DNA of 64,000 bases from Asterella californica (lineage: Eukaryota; Streptophyta; Marchantiopsida; Marchantiales; Aytoniaceae), in contig JAYKYS010000001.1 in assembly GCA_036924285.1 (NCBI GenBank), positions 27,527,501-27,591,500 on the forward strand, given 5' to 3'. Below the pieces are notes generated by a model. That model ran no database searches and was not told where the DNA came from. It saw only the letters and a list, made by a program, of their open reading frames with translations. How positions within the stretch are numbered: position 1 is the first letter of the stretch; each line of letters begins with the position of its first letter. Positions 34,001 through 42,574 of the stretch are shown here, piece after piece. The translations under genes were made by a program, and so were the position numbers.

Positions 34001-34216
34001 TCAATAGAGAGTCAGAATCCCGACTCTAAAACGGTTGACAATAAACGGAACTACAAAAGGAACAGATGAAGCTATTATCTGGTTATAATAATCCTCACCG
34101 AAGTTCCTCACGACAAACTCACGATGCGCCACCTTTGGACGACTGTAACATCGTATTTCGACCCAAGTGTTGAACGGAACTCTCACTGGGAAGTTCAGAT
34201 CCAACGGAGGATCCAT
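34001..34216 (-). CDS. LTR-encoded small protein 2 (5' LTR)
   Basis: 71 codons from ATG 34216; function unknown. It aligns without gaps to the second ORF of solo LTR E (36636-36839) over 67 residues with 42 identities. The most conserved part is FVVPFIVNRF near the C-terminus, ending ILTLY. It also resembles small protein 1, sharing the order PF - NFGE/WGE - P(x)VVP/VLP - LT(x)Y, so the pair probably arose by tandem duplication of one module. No cysteine pairs, signal peptide or nucleic-acid motif is obvious. It is compact, with alternating hydrophobic residues that suggest beta strands. The start is in frame with protein 1, two codons after its TGA. Confidence 0.65.
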   Translation of the reverse strand: MDPPLDLNFPVRVPFNTWVEIRCYSRPKVAHREFVVRNFGEDYYNQIIASSVPFVVPFIVNRFRVGILTLY

Positions 34217-34222
34217 ACCACA

Positions 34223-34438
34223 TCAAAGCAAGATGTAGACAGTAAGATCCCAAACAGCGTCGTAAGTGACAATGGGAAGAACGATAGGGTCCGGAGTAGC
34301 CATCACCGCAGCCATAAACGACTCTCCCCAATGAGCTACCATAAATACTCGAAAGTGATCTCGCGGCAGACAATGGATCTTAATGACGAACGGATGCGCA
34401 AGTGGAAGATCAGGAGCACGAAAGGGTTCTCCGTTCAT
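34223..34438 (-). CDS. LTR-encoded small protein 1 (5' LTR)
   Basis: 71 residues from ATG 34438 to TGA 34223-34225; function unknown. It aligns end to end, without gaps, with the first ORF of solo LTR E (36849-37064, also 71 residues) with 40 identities. Conserved blocks are PF(x)IK, RDHFR, GE(x)FM, VLPIVTY/ILPIVTY and WDLTVYILL at the extreme C-terminus. Conservation of the start, length and stop while the surrounding LTR DNA is strongly diverged argues for selection on protein. A TATAAG 110 nt upstream occupies nearly the same position as in E (108 nt). Confidence 0.7.
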   Translation of the reverse strand: MNGEPFRAPDLPLAHPFVIKIHCLPRDHFRVFMVAHWGESFMAAVMATPDPIVLPIVTYDAVWDLTVYILL

Positions 34439-34542
34439 GCCTACCACTCGCACTGCCGCTTACTTCATCCGATGATACTGATCACACCCCACTAGACTTG
34501 GATACTCTACACTCTATATCTCAAGCTCCGCGCACCTATCTT

Positions 34543-34548
34543 CTTATA
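34543..34548 (-). promoter_or_regulatory. TATA box in D 5' LTR
   Basis: TATAAG on the minus strand, followed by AAGATAGG. LTR E has TATAAGATAG at 37167-37172, almost the same distance from its first small ORF. An identical copy is at 26040-26045 in the left LTR. Confidence 0.5.
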
Positions 34549-34727
34549 CATCAATCTCCCATGTGACGACAAGAGTACTACTCTTATCTCCACTCAGCGA
34601 ATAGTACACGGATCGTCCACGTGGAGTCTTATCTTTTGACCAGATAAGGTCCCAGTGGCTCCTCAACACCAAACACGTACGAAGGATATGTGGTGGTTTC
34701 ACACCTTAGCCAATCCACAACACGACA

Positions 34728-34731
34728 ACGT
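34728..34731. repeat. target-site duplication of element D, right
   Basis: ACGT following ...CACGACA. It matches 23712-23715, and the interrupted copy C frame resumes directly after it. Confidence 0.85.
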
Positions 34732-35099
34732 AGAGGACGTTGAATAGGACGATGGCAATTTAAAGAACCTTGGAGACTAGTGAAAAGGTTGGCACATACC
34801 GGAGGATGTGCAAGTTTGGAGGGGGTGAATGTCGTAGTACGTGGCGTTCAAGATGATGAAACGGAGCTTCAGGAGACACTCGACCAGCATTTGTTCAGGA
34901 AGCTGCGCCCTAGCTTATCAAGCTGGGCAGGAGCTAAGCTGGGGCTATGCTTAGCAAGCTGCCCCTTAGCTTGGATTGGAATATCATCCTAAAAAGGTTG
35001 AAAGGCACCAGAATGTAGAGCTCGACGAGGAGAGCGACTTCATACTTCTAGTTTTGACAGAAAGTGTTTTAAGTAATAGTTAACACGGGTTTTAGACAG
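34732..35099 (+). mobile_element. copy C, middle piece
   Basis: Continuation of the copy C integrase tail (GTAGAGGACGTTGAATAG), the polypurine tract GGAGGGGGTGA near 34818-34828 and the LTR start TGTCGTAGTACG. It runs to the insertion of solo LTR E at 35100. It matches copy A 14606-14982. Confidence 0.8.
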
Positions 35100-36635
35100 T
35101 GTCGTAGGGCGTGAAATATGGTCTGGGAATACACGGGGTATCTGACTGTAGAGAGATACAACTGGATCTACGACCTAACCGATGAAAACTTATGCTCTCA
35201 CTATCTAATCTATCAGTCTTTTTTGTAGATTACTAGCGATCTAACTTGATCCAAGTGTAACACATGTGCATCGCACAAATGACTCGGAGCTCGATTCCAC
35301 TCTAGATAAAGGCAAGGCTCATACACGGTACGTGTCTGCTTTAGATCCCAAGCACTTTTCATACAATCTCTCATCAACTTTCGCTTCACTACTTCTTCTC
35401 GACAAACTACCTAAATTGTAGACTCTGACCTTCTATTGTTCGCTGATACAAGTTTGCTCAGGAAGATGCCCACAGCAAGGACCGTCTACTACACAAGCTT
35501 CTCAATGATACAAGACATATCGGCAGCAAATAGCTAGAAACTCGGGGCGTGACACCGAGGATAATGGTACCTCAGCTTCAGCAAGACGTGGCATCTCCAC
35601 TGAGCGTGATCACCGTACCAATCTCACAATACAGTCTCCTTGTCATCCACACGACACCTCCAAGAAGCACACCTCCCATCTTCAAGTCGTTTTTTTGTTA
35701 ACTCCAATCAAGAGATTTAAGCGAAATCTCTCTATGTCTTTCTCGTCTCGCTGCAAATTGAACTTTGACAATCTCGTGCCTTCACCTCGATTATCCAATC
35801 AAGCTCAAACTTCACAGGACATCCCCTCTGACCCTTCTCTACTACTGTATGAAATTTCAGTCTCAGATCTGAACCCTACTGTCCGCGATGAATCAAGCCA
35901 CCCGCCTGTGCTAACTTATGAGCTTTATAGATCTCGATGGCCAAAATCCTAGATCTCCACACATTCTCTTACCCAATTGAACTGAAATTTCACATGTGAC
36001 TAGCTGATAGGGCACACTCTCAACCTGGAAAGTTTCACTCAGAGATCCAATCCCATGTGCACGGAGCAACTCAAGCTTTGAATCCAAAGAAAGCGGTTTT
36101 ACTCATACCTCTCAACTATAACAGCCAACTTCAATAGATCATTTCAGGAGCAAATCCAATCCAAATGTAGATTGTTTTACATCAATACAACCAGCACGGA
36201 GTGAACTACTCGATCCTTTTGACAGCTTCTAAAGATCACATCTCAAACTCTCGGATCACTCCAAAACGTGGCTCGGGGTACCGATTTGACCCCCTGACTT
36301 TCAACGTCCATCACTCTCTCCTCAGAACTCCAAATCGCCTGATCTTTGTCTCCAGAGTGTAGCCCGTCTCGAGAGCTTTCCAACAAGACCACTCACTCCT
36401 CAAATGACCCTCGGGAAGACCTCCAAAACCCTAAAGCTGTCTGCAGATCTGGAATGGAGTTGATTGGTCGAAAATAGACCAATAAGAAACCAGATCTGGA
36501 AATCTCTTTTGTCCTCTACTTGGTACCCTAGAACAACTATAACCTTAATACCCTCTCATGCCTTCAAGGCATCGGCCCCAACCTTAGATTAATTACACTC
36601 GTCAAACTATAGAGACCATACTTAACACTTAAGAT

Positions 36636-36839
36636 TCAGTACAAGGTCAAGATGACGACCTGGAACCGATTTACGATGAAAGGGACTACAAAAGGAAATG
36701 GAGAAGTCATCACTTGATTGCAGTACTCCTCGCCAAAGTTCCTTGCAATCCACGCACGATGATTGATCTTCCGCCGACAATGACATCGAACATCCACCCA
36801 GACGTTGAAAGGGATGTTGGCTGGATAATTCAAGTCCAT
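36636..36839 (-). CDS. LTR-encoded small protein 2 in LTR E
   Basis: 67 residues from ATG 36839 in the context ACCAATGG. It is homologous to 34001-34216 (42 of 67 identical, no gaps), starting at the residue equivalent to the Leu before DLN in D. It is in the same frame as protein 1, with TGA CGA GGA CCA between them. It ends ILTLY-TGA as in D. Confidence 0.65.
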   Translation of the reverse strand: MDLNYPANIPFNVWVDVRCHCRRKINHRAWIARNFGEEYCNQVMTSPFPFVVPFIVNRFQVVILTLY

Positions 36840-36848
36840 TGGTCCTCG

Positions 36849-37064
36849 TCAAAGTAAGATGTACACTGTCAAGTCCCAGTCCTCTCCATACGTGACGATT
36901 GGTAAGATCACCGGAGTAGGCGAGTCCATCATCCTCTCCATGAACTCTTCTCCAAAGTAGGCGACGAACCACTGTCGAAAGTGATCGCGGTGGATCAAGT
37001 GAAGCTTGATATGAAACGGGTTCGGAAATGGTAGATTTGGAACTCGATTCAGTCCTCCATCCAT
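36849..37064 (-). CDS. LTR-encoded small protein 1 in LTR E
   Basis: 71 residues from ATG 37064 to TGA 36849-36851, homologous to 34223-34438 (40 of 71 identical). RDHFR, GE(x)FM, LPIVTY and WDLTVYILL are kept. Both members ending LL-TGA, followed in the same frame by the second ORF, is the feature to note. Confidence 0.7.
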   Translation of the reverse strand: MDGGLNRVPNLPFPNPFHIKLHLIHRDHFRQWFVAYFGEEFMERMMDSPTPVILPIVTYGEDWDLTVYILL

Positions 37065-37166
37065 AAATACAACTCTTGCCGCGCCTTCTTATCACGTATG
37101 ACACTAAGACACACTCATGAAAACTACCCCCCAAGAAGAATGCCTCACAAACCCCCAACCCACTAT

Positions 37167-37172
37167 CTTATA
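37167..37172 (-). promoter_or_regulatory. TATA box in LTR E
   Basis: TATAAG on the minus strand, 108 nt before the ATG of small protein 1. The position matches LTR D. Confidence 0.45.
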
Positions 37173-37384
37173 CCTATGTTTGACAACAAGAGCCATTCAC
37201 GCGAACGTTCACGGATCATTGAGTCGGCACATCTTGTTATCGTGCGATCCCACATCCAGATCTCTGTGAACGTGACACATAATACCCTCTCATGCGAACT
37301 ACACAAAAGGTTCACCGAACACAAAAGAAAACACAACACCCGTTCTACACTGAATTCACATGTGGGACGTCTCACAACACGACA

Positions 37385-37541
37385 ATGGAGAAATATGCGA
37401 AAGAGGGAAATCTGTCGATTCTGGCTCGTGACTCCAACTCTGAATCTGATAGCGTGAGTGTGTAGGTGTTCATGAATACTATAATTTTGACTCCTCATTC
37501 ATTAAAAACGGAGTTGTATAGAGAAGTTAGCATAGGAAAAG
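37385..37541 (+). mobile_element. copy C, right piece
   Basis: LTR sequence matching copy A 14983-15138 (GGAGAAATATGCGAAAG to GCATAGGAAAA). It then jumps to sequence equivalent to about 15618, a deletion of about 480 bp relative to A and B. Confidence 0.75.
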
Positions 37542-37602
37542 AAAGCTGTGAGACCTTTAGTAATGAAGTGGTCGGCTTTGTTAAGGTCTCACAGCTTTCT
37601 TT
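37542..37602. repeat. hairpin at the foldback centre
   Basis: GAAAGCTGTGAGACCTT and its reverse complement AAGGTCTCACAGCTTTC flank about 25 nt. This is the turning point between the plus-oriented copy C and the minus-oriented copy B. Confidence 0.85.
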
Positions 37603-39626
37603 GCCATTGCTAAGTTGATTCGATGATTAATTAATTGATTCACAAAAGTTTCCCGTGCTCTTGATGTCATCTTGATGCCACTCTGAATATATCACAAGCC
37701 ATCCGATGTAGACCGAAGCCCATACACTTATGGGGCTGCCTCACAAGACTTACAACCCTCTTCCATATGCACACCAAGTATCTCCCATGGTATATTCACG
37801 GTGGCATGCGGAAGCTTAGGCCAGGAAGCCCACGATTAAGAGAGATACCAGTCTCTCGCCCCTAGATATTCAAGACGTGACAGCATATCCAACATAGACT
37901 TCCTTCCAGGAGGTCAACATGCCGGAATAGGAACCAGAGGCTAGAGGGAATTGATCTTGAGACCACTTTCTCCTTAGGCAGGCGCCCTATCACTAGGATG
38001 GCCTTTGGTTCCGTTCTAGAAGGTAAAAGTTTCTGTACATATGCTTTTATTGCAGAAGATTTTCTGTAAAAGTCTTTACTAGCTTTTCCTATGCTAACTT
38101 CTCTATACAACTCCGTTTTTAATGAATGAGGAGTCAAAACTGTAGTATTCATGAACACCTACACACTCACGCTATCAGATTCAGAGTTGGAGTCACGAGT
38201 CAGAATCGACGGATTTCCCTCTTTCGCATATTTCTCCGTCTAAAACTCGTGCTAACTATTACTTAAAACACTTTCTGTCAAAACTGGAAATATGAAGTCG
38301 CTCTCCTCATCGAGCTCTACATTCTGGTGCCTTTCAATCTTTTTAGGATGATATTCCAATCCAAGCTAAGGGGCAGCTTGCTAAGCATAGCCCCAGCTTA
38401 GCTCCTGCCCAGCTTGATAAGCTAGGGCGCAGCTTCCTGAACAAATGCTGGTCGAGTGTCTCCTGAAGCTCCGTTTCATCATCTTGAACGCCACGTACTA
38501 CGACATTCACCCCCTCCAAACCTGCACATCCTCTGGTATGTGCCAACCTTTTCACTAGTCTCCAAGGTTCTCTAAATTGCCATCGTCCTCTTCAACGTCC
38601 TCTGCGTCTTCTTCTGATAGCAGATCTGCATCGCCATCCATCATCTGATCTGACTCCAAAAATTCATCTAGCTCAATGGTTTCTCCTCTTTTTCTAAACA
38701 ACTTGATACGCTTACCAGCAACAGGAAGTCTTAGGGGTGTACCATCGAGCTCCCGTAAAGAGTAAGTAGCATTCTGATGCACTTCTAAGACAACATACGG
38801 GCCAAACCACCTCCTAGAAAGTTTTCGAATCGTAGAGTGCTGATTCTCTAACGTACTGCCATACACCAAAACCCAATCTCCAGCATGTATGGACTTCGGT
38901 CGGAGCCGGTGGGTCTTGTCAAACCTGTCCTTGTTCTTGAGATGGATCCTTTCAGTTTCTGTTGTGCCTCTTTAAGATCCTCCTTCTTATGTTCTAATTG
39001 CGTGATTCGAAATGCAAGAAGTTGTACACGATCCATTTCTTCTTCCCACGGTAAAGTAACCCATGTAGGAAAATCCTCCTCTGCCGACATAATCGACTTC
39101 TGACCCAACATCAATTCAATGGGCATGTATCAAGTAGTAGTGCAATGAGTCGGCCGGTCAGCCCACAAAGCAAAAGAGAGCAACTTAGGTCATTATCTAT
39201 GCCTACCATCGCATGCTTTTACTAGAGCTTGAACAATCGACGAATGCCTTCTCTCGCTCTTATCACGGAGTGTTGGACGAAGAACTCCTTCGCTTTCGTA
39301 CCACGCAACTCTCCTCTGTCTGCACGCAATCTCTCTATAGATCAGTACCTACAGATAATATCTTCAAGATAAGTTGGTAGGACTCAGACGCGTAGTTAGC
39401 ACTCTCTGTCAGCGGCTCTCCGTCCGCGATAATCAGAAAGGCCACGCCGTTCATCCGTTTCTTCCTTTCCCTTCTTCTCTTCTCTCCCTCCTGCGGAAAC
39501 GGTAAACCGAGCCGGAAACGGTCGAAGTGTCGAAACGGTAAACCCTTCTTGCGACAGCTCACCTAATTTTTCGTCTTAACGCTCGCACGATTAGAGGGAC
39601 ATTCATTAGAAAAACCGTGACATCAC
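37603..39626 (-). mobile_element. Ty3-derived copy B
   Basis: Inverted relative of copies A and C. Reading on the minus strand from 39626: the 230-bp fused segment, the degenerate integrase core, the C-terminal integrase frame (39126-38848 and 38869-38555, with RRWFGPYVVLEV, split by a frameshift near 38950), the polypurine tract and the LTR start near 38510. The LTR is cut at the foldback centre. The TAA TGA pair in the core is shared with A and C. Confidence 0.8.
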
Positions 39627-39831
39627 TGCGGGGTCCTGAGGGAAGTCTTACCTGGCGTCATGAAATTCGATCTCGAGCTCCACTCAGAAGGAAGTCTCTT
39701 GCGATCGACTGGAGGGGACCCATCCTCCCTAGCGCCGCCAAAATGGTGCATGAATTTTTTACGAAAAGAGAGGGGATCTCTTTCCGTACGTGTACCTGAC
39801 AGACACTTCCAGGTGTGACCGTCCTCAGGTC
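39627..39831. other. flank between foldback and LINE
   Basis: Short unassigned sequence between copy B and the LINE target duplication. No gene was seen. Confidence 0.4.
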
Positions 39832-39846
39832 GATGGTCGTGTCGCA
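39832..39846. repeat. LINE target-site duplication, left
   Basis: GATGGTCGTGTCGCA, identical to 42105-42119 after the A-rich tail. Confidence 0.85.
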
Positions 39847-40590
39847 TCCCTTGAGTCGGAGTTAGACCATCTCCTGCTTAGCTGCTGTTCGGTATACTCG
39901 CGCTTCGGTAAAAGGTCCTTCCATGACCTGAGGCTTTGTGTCCAGCCTCTAAGTATCGTGTCCCCACGCGTCCATCCCCAGTTGGGACTGTATTGCAGTC
40001 TCTCTGTTGTCAGAGAGGCCTCCCCTCCCCAGCGGACCAGGGCATTGAAGGCGTTCCCCTTCACTTCCACTTCTTTGGCCGGAGTCGCTCCCAGGTGGCA
40101 GTCTTCTATCCCATGTATCAGGTCTAAGCCTTTGATAGCCCCCAGGTTAGTGAGCTTTCGCCTTCTAGTCTCCTTTCTGGCTTCGATTTTCTCCTGATCA
40201 CTCACCTTTTGGTTCTCTTGCCACAGTTCAACGACTTGCTCCAGCTTCAGGTCAGTCTAGAGCTCCAGAGGGGATCCTGACAGGGTGAGTTTCGGGTGTA
40301 CTTTCCTCCACCCTTTTAGCATCGAGTTTAGCATAGGGAGACCTTTGCAATGCAGGTTTGGTATCAGTAGGAGTGCTTCCTCAGGTGACCACTCTTTGCG
40401 GTGCTTACTGTGGGTTCCTTTTGCTAATGCATCCCTGATGCCCCATTTGGCTATGTATTTCCACTCTTGGTGACCTCCACCTAGCAGCTTGCCAATATAT
40501 TTGAGTTTTAAGGCAAGTGCAACCTCCTCGAAAGGCAAAATACCCAGTCCACCTTCTCCTTTGTCCCTTATGATTGTATCTAACTCTGAC
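39847..40590 (-). pseudogene. inverted LINE RT/linker fragment
   Basis: Minus-strand frames 40590-40257 and 40205-39847 are consecutive pieces of the same LINE ORF, separated by a frame change near 40250. The sequence of 20 bp at each end of the inverted segment (TCCCTTGAGTC[G/A]GAGTTAG) is present in inverted orientation at both junctions, as expected if the junction formed by microhomology. Confidence 0.75.
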
Positions 40591-41043
40591 TCAAGGGACA
40601 TATGGCTGAAGAGATGGCAGGACGTCTGGAACAAAGGGGGCTTACACAGGACGAATCTCTGGATATGGAGGATTCTTAATAGAGGGCTCTTAACCAACAA
40701 AAGGGCATTGCAAATGACTATAGGAGACGGCCTATGCCCCAGATGCAAAAGGGAAGAAGAAACAATAGAACACCTCCTATGGGACTGCACCATGGTAAAG
40801 AGAAGGTGGATCAGACTTAAAGTGCACAGTTGCGATAGCGGAGTGGATTACTGTGAAGAAGAAGGACTACTGGGCACTATCGACAAAACACTAAAAGTAA
40901 GATCGAACAACCCGGCCCTCCTCTATCTTGTCACCGAGAACACACAGGTGGCCTGGACCGAAAGGGCGAATCTGGTTTTCAGGAATACAAGATCCGACCG
41001 GCCTGCTGTGCAAATTGTTGCCGAAGCAGTAAAGACGGCGTGA
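40576..41043 (+). pseudogene. LINE RT C-terminal zinc domain fragment
   Basis: In-frame from NSDSRD to a TGA at 41041-41043. It holds the zf-RVT arrangement C-P-x-C, then H-L-x3-C, about 10 residues apart, preceded by W-x-W-I-L-like residues. It is 5'-truncated by the inversion junction and cannot encode a functional LINE protein. Confidence 0.8.
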
Positions 41044-42104
41044 GCGACTCTAAGGGAAGACGCATGAAGGCAAGAAACAAGCCTGGGTTAGTGCAATGAA
41101 GACTTTCACGACAATCCAGTCGCTGCTCAATCAAAGAGATAGCAGACACAATCAAGTGCAAACAACTGACGAAGGTACAGAGTACATTGAAGACAACCGC
41201 AGGTCCTCACCTCCAGGACAACTCGGCTCCTGATAACTTATTGCAGGGTGACATCAAGAGCCAGGGCGAGGAGACGACAACCCGCGCTGACAGGAACGGC
41301 CCGCACTCATCAAGAGACTCCAAATTCAAGTGCTGACAAAAAGAACAAAATGGAGCAAAGACCCCACCAGCCTACCCCCAACCGCACGACGAGAAGGCGT
41401 CAAGAGACCATCTCGATGGGGAACTCGAAGTGCGACCCTGACATTGTCCCTGTCCACGCAGTCCAGCGCGGTGGTCTCAATGCCTCCAACACCTAGCTCC
41501 TACAGGATAAACAAATCATTAAGGACCTCGCTATCTTGCCTTGGCACAAGGAAAGCACGGGGAAAAAACTCCAAGGAAGAGATGACGCGTGGTGCCAGAA
41601 GACTCAGCAGCGCTGACACTCAGGACGCCTTTTGGAGCTGCAGCGTTAGGAGGAAGGGCAAGTTTCCTCCGCCGAATCGGACCTCTTCTTCTACAGCTTG
41701 GAGCATCACCAAATGGTCGAAGAAAGAAGAAAACAAGGCGATCAGGTCGATCGAGCAAAAGAGTGATAACGTTGGCTACCAGCCTTCCACGAACACGAGA
41801 AAGAAGAAGAAGGGTGAGAATCGAAGACACAAGCGCGCGGGCTCTCGTAACTCCATCGACAACCACAAGCAGGGCAACCCGAGCAAGGGGGCGAAAGATG
41901 ATTTTAGGTCGTTTAGATTCGCTAGGAGTAGAAACAAGTGGGCGTGGGCTGCGGCCACGCATTACTCTAGACCCTCTGCTAGATCTGGCGGGGTACTTTT
42001 AACCTGGGATCCGGGTGTGGGTGTCCAGGATGTACTTCATTTTTAAATAAAGTTATGTGAGCGTACCGCCGCTCTTTCCTTAAAATAAAATAATAATAAA
42101 AAAA

Positions 42105-42119
42105 GATGGTCGTGTCGCA
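42105..42119. repeat. LINE target-site duplication, right
   Basis: GATGGTCGTGTCGCA directly after the A-rich tail. It matches 39832-39846. Confidence 0.85.
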
Positions 42120-42574
42120 CAACGGCTATACGGTACTCTTTAAGTAGAAAGGTTACAATTAAAGTAGTGCTTGTTTTCACCAAACACGCGACGCAATGAA
42201 TAGCCAACGGATGGAGTCGTTTCACAAGAGTCAAGGAGGATGGAGCTTGTTTTCACTAGAGTCGAGGTTATGCTCGTCATCCAATCATTACTATCATTGT
42301 CCTAATTGACCTGAAACACAGAAATGAGATCAGTCATCTAAGCGCAGAAAAAATCCAGCGCTTTATGATAAGTACAAAGGTCGTCTGCGTCCACGAGCAA
42401 AAGTGCGTCAATGGATGGTTATTTTGAGCAAGGTGATTTGACTTTTGCTGCCACGACCGTGGTTCTACATATCCTGCCCGTAATCTGCAAAACGTTTGCG
42501 ATTCTACTCCACCTAACCTTCAGTCTTCCCCCGGCCACCGGGCCACAGCGCTCGGGGTAAAAATTTTCGGCTGC
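42120..42574. other. unique-looking flank sharing a segment with 60 kb
   Basis: No gene. On the minus strand, around 42185-42215, CCATCCGTTGGCTATTCATTGC resembles the plus strand near 60269-60295, so a small dispersed repeat is present in opposite orientations. Confidence 0.5.

Larger units (their letters stand above)
23716..34727 (-). mobile_element. complete Ty3-type LTR retrotransposon, element D
   Basis: An 11-kb element transcribed on the minus strand, with LTRs 32219-34727 (5') and 23716-26224 (3'), both 2509 bp, bounded TGTCGTGT...ACACGACA. The order gag - protease - reverse transcriptase - RNase H - integrase marks it as Ty3-type. It is inserted into copy C with a 4-bp target duplication (ACGT). 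The coding region from 32153 to 26290 is open except for TGA at 31761-31763, a -1 frame change near 29805 and TGA at 28126-28128. I saw only four LTR differences (25517/34020, 25682/34185, 26099/34602, 26203/34706), which indicates a recent insertion. Confidence 0.95.
32219..34727 (-). repeat. 5' LTR of element D (right)
   Basis: 2509 bp, nearly identical to 23716-26224. A TATAAG on the minus strand at 34543-34548 lies 110 nt before small protein 1. If it drives the genomic RNA, U3 is only about 180 bp and the two small ORFs are the first cistrons of the transcript, ahead of gag. Confidence 0.95.
35100..37384 (-). mobile_element. solo LTR E
   Basis: A 2285-bp LTR bounded TGTCGTAGGGCG and CACAACACGACA, with no internal region, inserted in copy C. 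It is related to D's LTR (shared GGGAATACA and GGGTATCTG/GGGTATCTA near the start, the pair of small ORFs and TATAAG), but most of its DNA does not align by eye. The flanks (...TAGACAG and ATGGAGAAAT) show no clear target duplication, so it may be a recombination product. Confidence 0.8.
22665..39626. repeat. large foldback: inverted Ty3-derived copies C and B
   Basis: The sequence starting TGATGTCACGGTTTTTCTAA at 22665 is found inverted ending at 39626. The two arms share a 5' segment (22665-22900 versus 39390-39626), the integrase C-terminal frame (23135-23715 versus 38555-39180) and the LTR start. They meet at a short hairpin at 37542-37602. The left arm is interrupted by element D (23716-34731 including one target copy) and solo LTR E (35100-37384). 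Without those insertions it is about 1.6 kb, and the right arm about 2.0 kb. The left arm lacks about 480 bp present in B and A before the hairpin. Confidence 0.8.
39847..42104 (+). mobile_element. LINE insertion with inverted 5' part
   Basis: Flanked by 15-bp direct repeats and ending in an A-rich tail (42082-42104). The left part (39847 to about 40575) is LINE ORF sequence on the minus strand: DKGEGGLGILPFEE...LKLKYIGKLL is the region just after the RT fingers/palm, then EARKETRRRKL, ending ...NSDSRD at 39847. The right part (about 40576-41043) starts with the same NSDSRD on the plus strand and continues WLKRWQDVWNKGG, then the zinc-binding region typical of the LINE RT C-terminus (CPRCKREEETIEHLLWDC). 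Together the two parts are contiguous LINE sequence with the 5' portion flipped. About 1 kb of 3' untranslated sequence follows. Confidence 0.85.

Noticed and set aside
35695..35952. 85-codon plus-strand frame in LTR E
   Set aside because: It is antisense to the element and has no counterpart in LTR D, unlike the two sense-strand ORFs.
41330..42046. 238-codon plus-strand frame in the LINE 3' region
   Set aside because: Basic low-complexity translation with equally long frames in all phases on both strands. It lies in the 3' untranslated part after the LINE ORF stop.
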